A stretch of 64,000 nucleotides of DNA from Heterodera schachtii (GCA_023374025.1 SIJG01000006.1:1859102-1923101); one strand, 5' to 3'; counted from the stretch's first letter, positions 26,957 to 39,318 are shown. A program made the numbers and translations. The notes: generated by a model not told the origin, from the sequence alone.

Positions 26957-27228
26957 AAAGTTTTTCGTAATTTTTAATGAATTTTATTAAGAAAATTTGT
27001 TCAAAATCTCAAAAATTTTCAATATTTCCCGCCTTAGTGGATGAATTAACTTTTAAATTTTTAAAACGCCGGAGTCCACAATCCCCCGAAATAGTGTCGG
27101 GGGGTCGGGGGGCAAAAAGTCGGGGGTCGGGGACCTGGGGGGACGACATGTCGGGGGTCGGGTCGGGGAATAGATCCAAAAAACGTCTCGGGTCGGGTCG
27201 GGGGGCTCGGGGTCGGGGCTTAACCCTA

Positions 27229-27330
27229 GTTTGCCTGTATTATATTTGTTTTTAAACCCTTTTTATAAGATTTTAATCATTAAAAAAATTGAATTATTAA
27301 ATTAATAATTTTTATAAAAATATTAAAAAT
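27229..27330 (+). repeat. AT-rich repeat copy, right part
   Basis: Continues the repeat interrupted by MITE 2. GTTTGCCTGTAT, TATATTTGTTTTTAAA and the following stretch match 22348-22440. Confidence 0.85.
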
Positions 27331-29142
27331 TATTGCACCTAAATTATTTTACTTTGTTTCTGATTATTTTTTACTAAATGGTTTGAAGCATAATTTAATT
27401 CGAGGGTCTATCAGTAATAGAAACAATTTACAATAAAAAATTTGCTCGTTTGAAGATTAAAATTTTGGCTACGAATAAAAGAAGAAATGCAAATTTTTAT
27501 TTAATTAATAATCTTCATGAATTTATTTTGATAATTTCTAAATTTCATTATTTGAATAAGTTTAAGCTAAGTTATGATGAATTATTTAGCCAATTCAATT
27601 AAATAATAATTGAATTTAATTATTACGAACATCTCGAATAAATTATAAAAGGTCAAATAATAAATTGTCTACTAGCCTTATTGTCTACTACAATAAAAAA
27701 AATCATAATGGATTTATTATTACCTAAATTAAATATTTAAAAGACAAAAATTTTGTTAAATAGTAAAATAAGAATATTATTATTATATGAATTAGTAAAA
27801 AAATATTGAATAATTCAACAAATTATTAGGCCTATAAAATGAAAAACAAAATAGCCTTTTGCAAAAAAAAAAAATTTAAACAGCTTCTGCTGGAAGACTT
27901 GTAAAAACCAATAAAAGCTAATTTCTTTTTTTACAAAATGAAAAAACGATTTTGTCATAATTTAAAATAAAATCAAGTAAATAATATTTTTCATAAACAC
28001 ATCATTAAGAAATTAAATCATTATATAAAAATTCGAATATTTACACCAATATCAAATCAATTAAAACGAATTTAAATGACCTAATAACATAATAAATAAT
28101 TAAATCGAATTTATTAAAAAATTAACATTACATTGTAATAGTACAAAATTAAATTTACAAAAAGACATTAATCAAAAAATATTATGAAAAAGCAATACAA
28201 AACATTAATATAAAATTATAGGAATGAAAAAGACTAATATGCCCAGTATAAAACAACTGATAAAGTGACAACATTTGATTAATTATTTATAAAGAGTTTT
28301 TACTTTTATAAATAGAATTAATATGCATAAAAAAAACTTATTGTAAAATACTTAAAAATAAAACAATTCAAAAATATGAAAAAAAAAAACATTTACCAAT
28401 TGGTGTTAAGAAATATGAATTTGAGCTCGATATGAAAATTAATAATGGAAGCATTAATTAAAATGAATCTTACAAGATGCAAGTTATAAAGGCGATTTAT
28501 CATTAAAAAATTATCTTTAAACTGAAATAAAATTAAAAAATTGTATTAAATAATATTTAGAGGTTCTGTCAATAATTGAAATGTAATGTCTCAATAACAA
28601 TTATCGAACATTTCATTGAAGCGTCACTTAATAAATTTATACATTTAATAATCCGTCAAATGAATATATTAATTTTGAATATGGACTTATACAACAAAAT
28701 TTCGTTTCATTAAGTTTATCTATAAAAATATGTACCATTAAATAAGTCAATTTAAAATTTACAAAGCAAAGGCATACAAAGGCTTTGTTATTACTTTAAG
28801 TTAAATAAATTTTAATAAATATGGAAAAGCATCACAGTATGAAAGGCTAAGGCTTAGCCTACCGAATATTATGAAAAAGTCGGAGGATACATTTTTAAAA
28901 TGTAAGCTAGCTATTATTAATTTCAATAAAACTGACAAATGATTTCATTAATTCTCTGAAAGTTAGCTTTTGTAAAATAAAATAAATTAATAGATGAATG
29001 ATATTTATTTCGAAAAGAAATTGAATAATATAGTGTTGTTAATGAAAAATGTAAAAAACTAAAATAATTAAATATAATCAATTTTTATCATAATACTAAA
29101 AATTTGTGTTCTTTTTCAAAGAACTTTTTGGCAAAAGGTGAT
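27331..29142. other. A-rich spacer, nothing recognised
   Basis: A-rich on the top strand, without a supported ORF. The only local structure noted is a 17-base perfect palindrome at 28844-28860 (AGGCTAAGGCTTAGCCT). Confidence 0.55.
28844..28860. repeat. Short perfect palindrome
   Basis: AGGCTAAGGCTTAGCCT is a perfect inverted repeat with a single central base, in A-rich DNA. Function unknown. Confidence 0.6.
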
Positions 29143-29167
29143 CCGTCAATGCCGATAGGCATCACCG
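29143..29167. repeat. Decayed GC palindrome outside a MITE
   Basis: CCGTCAATGCCGATAGGCAT followed by CACCG keeps the GATA centre and outer CCG/CGG-type ends of the MITE palindrome, with several substitutions. Confidence 0.7.
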
Positions 29168-29211
29168 AGAACTTATTAATATATTAGTATAAAAAATATT
29201 TCGACCAAATG

Positions 29212-29755
29212 TCAAAAATTAAACTTTACCATAAAATGAACATTTTTTATTGCATATAGCTTGGTATAACGGCTTTTTGTCTGCACATTATTATGATAAT
29301 CGAAAAAGTTTTGTGTACCAATTTGATCAGAACTATCTTTATGATGATCTCGGGTCCTCAAAAAACAATAAAATTTGAAAAAATTTGAAAAAATTCCTCC
29401 AGACTTTGAAAATTTCTTTATTAAATTGAATCCATGGAAAAAGCGTAAAATTTGCAACTAAATTGTTTTTTCTTTCTTAACTGAAAAACTTATAATTTTG
29501 TTTCAATAAATAAAAATGCTTAAAGATTGGATTTGGTGACTCATGGATCAATGATACGTGGATTGTATATTTCTTTTTCTTTTCCGCTGTAGTTCTCATC
29601 AAAACCAACGATATACAGATTTTGGTAAAAATAACCAAAATTTGCCTCAATTCTTATATTGTAAGGAAGAAGCTGGCTGGGCGGATAAAACGCAGAAAGC
29701 GGTGCTTGATAAGATCCATAAAAGAAACGGAGGATGTGCATCGGTAGCTTAATGG
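29212..29755 (-). pseudogene. Coding-like remnant, unknown product
   Basis: Two minus-strand open frames lie in order: about 29755-29541, containing SYQAPLSAFYPPSQLLPYN and FYQNLYIVGFDENYSG, and 29457-29212, containing NFFDYHNNVQTKSRYTKLY and ending KFNF-stop. Their residues are more varied than chance ORFs nearby. An acceptor-like AACAATTTAG lies just before the second (about 29462), but no donor joins both frames without a stop. The upstream frame runs on through the tRNA-like sequence, which is not compatible with a normal gene. I do not recognise a family. Most likely a decayed gene or retroposed fragment. Confidence 0.25.
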
Positions 29756-29808
29756 TAGAGTTACCCACGGAAAGGGTGCATGAGTGGGTTCGATTCCCAC
29801 CCGACCGA
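29738..29808 (+). tRNA. tRNA-like pseudogene (anticodon position GGA)
   Basis: The 71-base sequence has a box A-like TAGCTTAATGG and a perfect box B, GGTTCGATTCC. The T arm (GTGGG/CCCAC with loop TTCGATT) is perfect, the anticodon stem is TACCC/GGGTG around loop ACGGAAA, and the D stem GCTT/GAGT includes wobble pairs. The acceptor is bad: GCATCGG against CCGACCG pairs at only four of seven positions. The base before the anticodon is C instead of the universal T. There is no long variable arm, as a serine tRNA (anticodon GGA) would need. A TTTT at 29818-29821 could end Pol III transcription. I read it as a mutated tRNA or SINE head, not a working tRNA. Confidence 0.55.
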
Positions 29809-29845
29809 GGTCTAACATTTTGCCCATTTCGTATTATATTTTCTT

Positions 29846-30006
29846 GATAAAATAGTGACATTATGCCATAAAATTTCAAAATTATGAGTATTTTAGAAAT
29901 CAGAATAATTGGGTCAATACCTCCAAATCAGGACATTTATATTTAATCAGATTTGGACTCTATAAACCAGGACTTTCTGATAAATCAGGACTGATGAGAA
30001 CACTGA
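29846..30006 (-). repeat. MITE-related fragment, inverse of part of MITE 2
   Basis: The reverse complement of this stretch aligns with 26276-26415, including ATAATTTTGAAATTTTATGG followed by CATAATGTCACTATTTT, and the phrases GAGTCCAA and TTCTGATTTCT. Its outer end in that orientation, CAGTGTTCTCATCAG (from 30006 leftward), looks like a hAT-type terminus, but the partner terminus and target duplication were not found. Confidence 0.7.
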
Positions 30007-33000
30007 AGTATATAAAAAATTATATGAAAATTAAAAATAAAATTTTTTCTTTAAATTAAAATTTTGAAAAATTAAATAAAACATATCCTATTTAAGCTAT
30101 GTTAAAGATAAATGATATTAAAAAATAAATCTATTTGTTTAAATTGCGAAACAAAATGACAAAATCGACAAGATTATCGAATTAGATACACATAAAAAAT
30201 TCTAATAATAAAACAGAAACCCAATATTTGTTATTAAATTCCGGTATGATACGCGTGATTCGCGGCAATTACGGAGCTAATCAACTCCACGCCTCGCTGC
30301 CCAGGTTACATTTTTGAAAGAAAAAAGTAATAAAACACCCAAGCAAATTAATAAAGCATCAAATATAGTTATGAGTACTTTTACAAAAAATTACAATTTT
30401 TTGTAAACAATAATACCATAATTTTGGGATGTTCAAGATTTTTTAAAATACAATTAAAAAACTAAAAAATTACATAGATAATCTTTAAAATATAAAGGAC
30501 ATTAACATTAAATTTATTACCGTAAACTTGATAATAAATCATATAACCAAAAATCGAAAGCTATAATATTGGAAAATAAATTAAATTCCTAAAAATATAT
30601 ACTTAATAAACATTAAAAATAAAAATAAACAAAAATTGAAAAAAATTAAAATAATTCTTACTTTTGTAGATAATAATTATTAAAAAGTAATCTTCGCGCA
30701 ATTTCTGTGCAGAAGGGATGCAGTTTCCATTGCCAGGATAAATTTGGGGTGGGACCGTATATATAAATTGTAAATATTATAAATTTTGTGTAATATAAAA
30801 AAGCTTTTGAATGAAGATATTAATTGTTTGATTAAATAATTAGTTAAAATTAATGTTTTCAAAAATAAAAAAATTCTTTAAAAAGTAACCAAATAAGAAT
30901 ATACTTTAGCGATATCAAATAAAAACACAAAACGATAATTAATGAAATCATTATTCTGTTATTTAAACTAAATTACGATTCATTTTATAAATTAAATCTA
31001 AGTTGTTTAAGATAGAATTATGCTGAAATAGTTAATGCTGAAATTATTAAAAAAGAAATTGCCAAATAACAAAAAACCAAACGTACAAATATAAAGCTTT
31101 ATATTATATTTAAAATAAATATCGAAAAATAATAAATATTACTGGAGTATAACAGGACAAAACGTCGCCTTTGACAAGATTGCATTCAAATTAAAATTTC
31201 CTTCACAATTCAAAAGTATATAAATGAAAAAAATTATTAATTGATATGAGCTATGGAAAATAGACAAATAAATATGGTAAAGGTAAAAAGAATACAGGGC
31301 GTCAATAAAGAAGGAACTATATAAAGGTGTTATAATAAAAAGTTAAATAAAAATGCCATAGATTTTATAATATAAGAATTACTATCAAGCCTCGTTGCTT
31401 AAAAAAACACCCCTTTTCGAAATTAATATATTAAAATAATTCATTTACATGTATTTTGAAAATAATAAATAAAAAGAAATTTAAATAAACTTTGTATAAC
31501 TGAATGAAGTAATAATAAAGATTATAAAAAGGTAAAATTTATTAATGCAAAACACTAATTAAAGACATAAAATAAAAGAGAAAAATGACAAATAGCAAAA
31601 TTACAAACTGAAACACATTTACGGCCCGATAAATAGTAAATACAAAAATCAAAATATTGTTTTGTGTAAAAGTCTAAATAAATAAATAAATAATATTTTT
31701 TTATTAGTGTAAGAAATCTCAATAAGTTCATCTAATTAAATATCTTGATATTAAAATTTAAACTAATTAACTATTTTTAAATAATAATTAGTCTTCTTTG
31801 AAAGTTTTTTCATTAATTTAACGAACTTCAAGAAATGTCTATTAATTATATTTAAATTTTTAGTTTTTTTTAGATTTCTGATAAAATAATATTTGTTGTT
31901 TCATATATATTTTTTACATTCTTTTTGTATTTTTTTTATTGGCATTTTATTAGCAATTTCCAACATTATAACAATACTTTTTTTTAATAAAATTTTTCTG
32001 TAAATATTTTTTGAATCATTTGAATTCTTTGCTATGTATTCGTTTTTTATTAGTTATTAATATTTTTAAAATTAAAATTGTTTATTTTGTATATCTTATA
32101 AATTTTCAAAAAAAAAAAGGAAAAAAGAGCATAAAGAAGAAAAAAACAATTGAGCTCCATGCGTCCATGAATTGAATAATTTAATAACATTTTCTAAAGA
32201 AAAAGGAAGTTTAAAAACTATAATTTAATAAAAAGGAAAATTTTGATTAAAAATTAGACACTTTAAATACAAAATGATAATCGAAAAAAACAAAAACATA
32301 AAGTTTAAGTTTAGAATTTAACCGATATTTTATTTAACCAATATATTGACATAATATAAGATGCTTGAAAAAATGAATTAAACATAAATTGATAAATTTA
32401 AAAATAATTGCTTCAATTATTCGCATTTTATAATAAACTTAGCAACAGTTTAGATTTTGTTTAATATTTTCTGACTAATATCCGAATAATGCATCATAAT
32501 TTGAATGAAAATTTTAGCTCAAACAGACAATAATTATTCAATTTAAATTTAGTGTTCCAAAATAAATGAACAACTCAATGTCGATGACGCTTACATGGTT
32601 GTTTCGAGAAAAAAAATAAAGAACAAATTACAATTTAATGATTATTTCATACTTTAAAAATTATTATCCAGAGAATTTAAAAGGATTTAAAAACGAAAAA
32701 CAAAATTCATTATATTAAATTATACTATTTATATCATTATTTTTAGCGTTAATCAATCTAAATCGATATGTGACATAATTAATCTTAAGATATATAAAAA
32801 AACAAATTTTATTTTTGTAAAATAAAAATAGATATTCTTAAAAAAGAATAAGTTTAAAATATATTAATTATGTTCGTAAATTTCAGATCAGCAAAAGGAA
32901 TAAATTTTATGTAAATTTTCTTATATTAATTTGAACAAACGATTTATTTATGTTAAATAAAATATCCGAAAATGTAAAATTTTCTTTTCTGTATTATAAA

Positions 33001-33740
33001 AAATATAATATCGTATAAAAAAATCAGAATAAATTGTTATAATCTTAGTATAAAGAAAAATTCAACAAAATGAACAAGATAAAAATCAAAAAGGATTTAT
33101 TAAAAATAAATTCATATAAAAGTTACCACTATAAAATATAATTAATTAAGAATAATTACAAATAGTTTTATATTAATTACAAATTTCGAAGACAAATAAA
33201 AATGCTTTTATGTATTTTTTAATTTTGCTTAGCCAAATATTTTTAATTTAAAAGTTTGTTATCAAATGAAATTTAATCAATTATTAAACACATATGTATT
33301 TTTTTAAAGATGTTTAAAATAATATTCATAAAGTGCATAATAAATCATAAAAGCAAATAAGAAAATTTATATATTCTTTCACAAAAAATATTTTAAATAA
33401 ATAAGAAGATAAATATTAATAAATTTAAATCGTCCTAAATGAGGAAGTAACAGCTTGTAATCAACTACTACAAATACATTGCTATGTTTAATCTAAATGA
33501 TAAATTAAATGATTAAATTTGAAATAAATAGAATTTTATTTAATACATTTGAAGAAATATAATAAAAAACAAAAAAAATAATGAAATCAATCTAGATACA
33601 AAATTAAATATAAAAGAAATGTAATTGTGATCAACATTCAAATAGTTTCAAGTATTTAACGGAGCATATGAGAAACTGTTAAGATATAAATTTAAAAATA
33701 ACAAAATATTGTAATAAACGAACAAATTATTTTTTGGTTA
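30007..33740. other. A-rich desert
   Basis: A-rich on the top strand, with a T-rich insert at about 31800-32100. A less AT-rich patch at 30240-30310 (with ACGCGTGATTCGCGGC and CCTCGCTGCCCAGG) is unexplained. A short minus-strand ORF at 30680-30862 has no recognised product. No gene supported. Confidence 0.55.
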
Positions 33741-35130
33741 AAAGGTGGAATTTCTTTTTTTGTCAGTTTAAAATGATTTATTTTAAAATGTAAAATAATT
33801 ACAATTTGAGACTCAGACTCCGATTTCTTCTTTAAAAATTAGCAACAATTTCACTAATTAGCAATTCAATGTGTTGGAAATTATAGCACATACCAAAATC
33901 CTTTCACAGTAGTTCCTTACGCACCATGGGTAAGTTTATTTATTAAAATTAAAAATGACGTAAATGATTATTTTTTATAAAAATACAAAAAATTTTTATT
34001 ACATTTTCGATTTTCATAATACCGATTTATATTTTTAAATTTTATTAATATACCTAACTTTAGTACCAACTATTTTTTCCGCGTTTTTAAGGCCATTTAA
34101 ATCACAATATTCAATAAATTTGTTAATAAAAGAGTTCCTTTCTTAAAATTCCACCACAATAGGCGTTTCTTTAATACGCCAAGGGGTAAGGAAACAAAAA
34201 ATGTAACACAGATAAATTCATAATTGAATAGCTCTATGTGTTCTCTACCAGAATATAATATTTCATTTTTACAAAATTACAAAAAAAATTATGGTCATAA
34301 AAATTCAATAAATTATGAGTTCTAATTTTTTGTAAAATTTGGAGATTAATATTCGGATAGAGAACATATTGATGTTATTGAATGATACAAATAAATATTA
34401 ATTTGTTGAGTTTGACAAGTTGCGCTGGCGGATTTAAGAAATGATCCAGCACCTGATTTTCTATTAGGCCTGGACCATTTTTTGCAATCTGGATTTTTAT
34501 TAAAAATGTTATTTCCTACTTAAATTAAAAAACAAGGTTGGTTATTCTAAGTATATTTTTTTGAAAAATTTTACAATTGAATTTATGATTTTTTGAAATT
34601 TTATTCTAATTAATAATTATTAGAAATCCCCACATCAAAATGACTGAATTTTAGACTTATTTTAAATTTTTGAATTTTTAAAATGTTAGAAAAATGCACT
34701 AAAACTGAAAAGGTATAAGAAAATATTTTTATTATTTTTTTTTCTAGAAAATTAACCCAATTTTAATTTTTGTAATCTTAACTTTGTTAAAAAATTAAAA
34801 AAAATTATAATTATTTAGATTTTTATATAATATGTTTTATTGACAATTTATAGTTTTCTAGTTTATTTCTTTTTTAATCTATTTTTATTTTTGGTATAAT
34901 TATTTTTATTTTTAAGTGTAAGTTATATTAATTATGCTTTGATTTTCATAAAAAGTTAACATTTCGATCAATATCATGATCATGGCGGATTTAGTCCCCT
35001 GGAAGGCGTCCATTAATTAACTTTAATTTGCTCAAATAGCATATAATTGTTTAATTTATAATTTTGCTAATCACCAAAAAGCAAATATATACTTGCAATA
35101 TTTTAATTCTATATTATTATTTGTTTTTAC
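33741..35130. other. Mixed AT-rich region with an inverted repeat
   Basis: The inverted repeat at 34233-34370 is the main structure. GC-containing islands at 34430-34490 and 34980-35015 have no assigned function. The top strand becomes persistently T-rich from about 34440. Confidence 0.5.
34233..34370. repeat. Imperfect inverted repeat (~45-bp arms)
   Basis: The left arm includes GTGTTCTCTACCAGAATATA, the right arm AATATTCGGATAGAGAACAT. They are inverted copies with several mismatches around a ~40-base loop. A weaker inverted pair further out (CCTTACGCACC near 33917 and GGGGTAAGG near 34185) may belong to the same decayed foldback. Confidence 0.65.
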
Positions 35131-35396
35131 TAGAGTCCGGCGAAATCGGGACTCCCGCGGGATTTTACGGGATTCCCGCTCCCGACTCCCGCTTTTTTCG
35201 GTGATCGGGATTTTTACGGGATTCCCGTTCGGGACTCCCGTCCCGGTAAATTTTGAACTCCCGATCCCGCTCCCGGAAATTTTACCCAAAAAACGGGAGT
35301 AAAAATGCACTGGTAAGAATTGATTTTTTTGGTAAAAATAATAATTTTTGATTGAAAATCTGTTAAATATGTAGCCAAAATTTCAAAAAAATTTTC

Positions 35397-35422
35397 CCGA
35401 CGGCGCCTATCGGCACCGCCGG
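35397..35422. repeat. GC-rich palindrome
   Basis: CCGACGGCGCCTATCGGCAC followed by CGCCGG; one substitution in the left arm. Confidence 0.9.
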
Positions 35423-35703
35423 ACCCTTAAAATCATTTATTATTTTAAAAACTGACTCAAATTTGCAAAAAATTGGTCATTTTTGAATAAAAATTGACCA
35501 TTCATGGCATAATTTATTAACAAATTGAACTCACTTCGGGTAAAATGTCGTTGAAATTAATTCAATTTTCCATGAATAAATCATGAAAATGAATATATTT
35601 TAAAATATTTTTGCAAAATACCGAAGAAAACAAAAATTATACAAAATCTTAATTTTTTTGGTTAATATCTGTTAAAAAACAGAGCTTAAATTTCAAAATT
35701 CGC

Positions 35704-35729
35704 CCGGCGGCGCCTATCGGCACCGCCGG
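35704..35729. repeat. GC-rich palindrome (best copy)
   Basis: CCGGCGGCGCCTATCGGCAC followed by CGCCGG; the two arms pair except for one position beside the TATC centre. Confidence 0.95.
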
Positions 35730-35843
35730 CACCCCCCCCAAAAAAATTTTTTTTCTTAAAAAATAGACCAAAATCTCTAAATTTGGTCATTTTTTAGACA
35801 AAATCTGTTAGCAAAAGCATTAAAATTATAAAAAAAAATTTTT

Positions 35844-35867
35844 CCGGCGGCGCCTATCGGTGCCGCC
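35844..35867. repeat. GC-rich palindrome
   Basis: CCGGCGGCGCCTATCGGTGC followed by CGCC, 140 bases after the previous copy. Confidence 0.9.
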
Positions 35868-36350
35868 AAACCACCCTGTCCCCCAAAAAGTTTTTTTAAA
35901 AAGCACGCCGCAACAAAAAAAATGTTTTTTTAAAACAAAAAAAGTCGCCGACGCTAAAAAATCGCAAAATTTGGCAGTTTTTGGTGAAAATCTGTTAACA
36001 AATTGCACTCAAATTTTTAAAATTTTTCCCATGTCGGCCAAAGCATTAGAATTTTTTTTCTGATTTTCGACACTAAAATCTGTTTTTTTATTTTAAGTTT
36101 CTGCATACTATAATTTTTCTGTATTTAATAAAAGGATTATCCTTAAAATTTGTGCATTAAAATTATTTTGTAAGTATTTAATTGAATTTTCGAATTACTC
36201 CCGCTCCCGCCCGGGACTCCCGTTAAAAATGGACGGGATTTCAACGGGATCGGGATTTTTACGGGATTCCCGTTCGGGACTCCCGTCCCGGAAAATTTTG
36301 GACTCCCGATCCCGCTCCCGCTCCCGGAAATTTTTTTTTACCGGACTCTA

Positions 36351-37970
36351 GTTTTTACATTTAAATAATATGTTTTTAATAATATAAAAGTTGCTAACAT
36401 TATGTTTTATTTAGAATTTTATTATAAATAAATTTTTTCTTTTGTTTTTTTTGCGTTATGTTTTCTTTTTTTGTGCAATGCGCTTATTGACGCATGAATA
36501 GTCACATTTATTACTGAAATTGAAGATTTGTAATAAATATATAAACTATAAATCTTAAATCTCTAATAATATTTTACAGATTTATTTGTTCTATATAAAA
36601 ATATTTCAATGAAATAAATTAATAATTAGTAGTTTAAATATAAATTTATTTATTTTTTCATTATGTTCATGTGTATGGGATTTTTCATTTTGTTGCTATC
36701 ATACAATAAATTTAATATTTAACCGAAGTTTTTAAGAATAAAGTTAATAATTTTATGAATTATAAGCCTTTCATATGCTTCATTTATTTTTTTAAATAAT
36801 AGTTTATATATTATATCTGTTGTAATTTTCTTCAAAGATAAAACATGGATTTATATAGTCCTAAACATTTTTTTTGAAATATCGGTTTTACTGGAATTGG
36901 TTTTTCCTAATTAACCCAATTGGCGATAAAATAACAATTATTGAAAAGCTATTATTAAAATAATCAATCCGATGGATTGAATCGCTGGAAATTAGTTTGA
37001 GAAATTTAATAAAATAAGTTTTTTTTAAATGTATTAAAATATTCATATATTGTATTGTTGTGAGCAGCTTTTTTCATGTGTCTTCTAAATTAAATATTAA
37101 AATAACATTATAAATCAAGCAAATTTTCTAATTAAAATAAAATTTGCTTTTTATCTATTCTTTTGTCTTTTTATGGGATAAGCATTTAAAAAAATAAGTT
37201 TTTATTTTGCAAAATAATTATATTATAAAGTTTATTTCTTATACCATCTCGTTCGCTTGAAGAAATTTGTTGCGATTTAAATTGAAGAAAACTATTAATT
37301 GGTATAATTTTTTATTCGCATTTTTAAAAATAAATGTATATTATTTTAATTTTATATTCACAAAATTTGTTTTTCTGAAATAAGATAAGAAATGTTTACG
37401 TTTATTTATGGGTGTATATGTTTTATGCAAAATTAATTTATTTTTATTTATTATCTATTTCTTTTTATCTTGCACAAAGGAGATTGATATATTTGGTGAA
37501 GAATTGAGTAAATATTATTTCATTTTTAATATACCTATGCGTTTTATTATTTATTTTTAGGTCTTTTTATTTTTATTTGAACTATTTTAACTAATATTGT
37601 CTTCCCCACTTTCCATAAATTTCTTTCACTGTTTTTCTAATTAATGTATTTTAATAATAAGTATAATTCATCGAATTTTTGTTAAGTTTATAATTTGTTG
37701 ATCGATTATTAAATTTTCTATTATAGAAGATTTAATTAATATTTGCTCTTTCATTTTATACAAGCCACTATTTTCATCTCACTAATCAGTAACATTATTT
37801 GTATAATCAATTCAAAGAATGGATAATAATTATTATTATTATAGAGCGAATACATATGTTAAATCACAAATAAAATATTTATAATTATGATTATTTCAAA
37901 TTTGATGGATTTTTTGCATTTGAACCTGTTTTAGTAACATATTTTATTAAGATTTCAGCATTAGTATATT
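36351..37970. other. T-rich spacer, nothing recognised
   Basis: No ORF longer than chance, no RNA gene and no defined repeat. Confidence 0.6.
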
Positions 37971-38029
37971 GTTACAAATTTCCAAATTCCTCCTGCTGCG
38001 CGTATAAAAGTTAAACACCAAACCAAAAT

Positions 38030-38215
38030 TCACATAAATGAAAATTTTGCAAAAAACCCAACAAAAATATTTTTTTGGTTAAATTATCTGTAAACAAAAC
38101 GAGTTAAATTTTTCAAAAATCTTCCCGCGCAACTTTATGATGGTCGGCATCCAAAAATTCACTAAAATTTACTGCTTTTGAATGATTGGTCATTAAATTT
38201 TTCATTTTACATAAA
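38030..38215. repeat. Decayed copy of the GC-palindrome module
   Basis: The order of phrases (TTATCTGTAAACAAAACGAG, TTTTTCAAAAATCTTCCCG, GTCGGCATCC, CACTAAAATTTA, ATTGGTCATTAAATTTT) matches the modules in MITEs 2 and 3, but the palindrome itself is replaced by a non-palindromic stretch around 38125-38152. No element termini were found. Confidence 0.6.
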
Positions 38216-38843
38216 TTTTAATTTTTTATATTTTTTTGTCACCTTAACTTTGTTAAATAATTATAAAAGAATTATAAATATATAGATTTTTTACTATATA
38301 AAAAAATTTCAAACAATTTTTCTTCGATTAAAAATTAATTATATTTTGGCTTTTAAATATTTTTTCTTTTTTCAATACGCTATTTAAAATATGAATTTTT
38401 AATTTTTTTTTATTACACAACATTTAATTCAACAATTGTATTGCCCTTTTAATACTTCGCCAAAAGAGCCTTCTCCAAAACAAATTAGAAATGAGATAGA
38501 GAGCATTTTTTATTTGTGAATTTAATTGTTTTTATATATGTCCATTTTCGTATACAATTAATTTTATATTTTCAATTAATTAAAATTTAATTAATAAATA
38601 ATATTTATATAGACCATATCATTTTCATTATTTTGTTTAATTTTGTCATAAGTCCTTTTACTATTTAATTCGTTTCTTTAAGTTAGTATCGATATACATT
38701 TTATTAAATTATTATTATTATCTATTACTCGTGTTGAAGGTATGCAAGTCCCTATGCTCAAATAGGAGCATTTCTTTTCTTTTCAGTTTTTTTTATTTCT
38801 TGAAGTTTAAATAAACATTTTTTTAGAATAAACATTTATTCAT

Positions 38844-38897
38844 GCAATTAAATAGATATATTTTTTTTGTGCAATTAAATAGATATTTTTTTTTGTG
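38844..38897. repeat. Two-copy tandem repeat, ~27-bp unit
   Basis: GCAATTAAATAGATAT followed by a T run occurs twice in direct succession. Confidence 0.8.
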
Positions 38898-39318
38898 TTT
38901 TAGCAAAATTTTATTGCTGTAATTTATTAAGTTTCAAGATGTTTTTTCATCATACTTTATTTTTAGATTAATTTTCTGTGATTTATTTTTTAGAAATTTG
39001 TTCACAATGAGAATAGTAGCACTGAATATTCGAGTAATTAGAATTCAATTCTGTTTTCCATATCAAACATTTTACAAATTTTAGCAAAATTAACTTTTAT
39101 AATGTTGTAAAATTAATTACAAAAATTAAACTAATTTCAAATTGATTTTGTAATTTGTAGAGGCGAAAACGGTAAATAACCAAAGGAATGTGAAATAGAT
39201 AAGCTCCTTAATTCAATTCACTTTGAGTGGTTAACAAATAAAATCTATTAAAATGGGTGGGGAAAAAAGCTGACAATCCTTAAATATTTAAAACGACGTT
39301 TTTGAACGGCAGTTGAGC

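Larger units (their letters stand above)
26089..27228. mobile_element. hAT-like MITE 2 (1140 bp) with three GC palindromes
   Basis: Perfect terminal inverted repeats TAGGGTTAAGCCCCGA and TCGGGGCTTAACCCTA are flanked by an exact 8-bp duplication GTTTGCCT (26081-26088 and 27229-27236). The subterminal regions are rich in TCGGGG/GGTCGGGG motifs. Inside are GC-rich palindromes at 26614-26639, 26747-26772 and 26931-26956, the last inverted. The first two lie 133 bases apart within a repeated module. A part at 26276-26415 is homologous, in inverse orientation, to 29846-29990. There is no transposase; ORFs inside (for example 26977-27255) are readings of G-rich repeats. Confidence 0.95.
35131..36350. 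mobile_element. hAT-like MITE 3 (1220 bp) with three GC palindromes
   Basis: Termini TAGAGTCCGG and CCGGACTCTA are perfect 10-bp inverted repeats flanked by an exact 8-bp duplication GTTTTTAC (35123-35130 and 36351-36358). Subterminal regions at both ends repeat GGGACTCCCG and ACGGGATTCCCG motifs. The interior has GC palindromes at 35397-35422, 35704-35729 and 35844-35867, each followed by an AT-rich module with TTGGTCATTTTT and AAATCTGTTA phrases. ORFs on both strands at 35071-35310 and 35826-36063 are readings of the subterminal and palindromic repeats. No transposase is present. Confidence 0.95.

Noticed and set aside
26977..27255. Glycine/arginine-rich ORF of 92 residues
   Set aside because: It translates the G-rich subterminal repeats of MITE 2 and runs across the element end.
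29212..29755. Galectin-like protein
   Set aside because: A few residues recall the C-terminal strands of galectins, but key carbohydrate-binding residues are not in place and the frames do not join.
29108..30006. A transposon bounded by GTGTTCT and AGAACAC
   Set aside because: Only seven matching bases at the ends and no target duplication.
35071..35310. Pair of overlapping ORFs on opposite strands
   Set aside because: Both are readings of the near-palindromic CCCG repeats at the left end of MITE 3.
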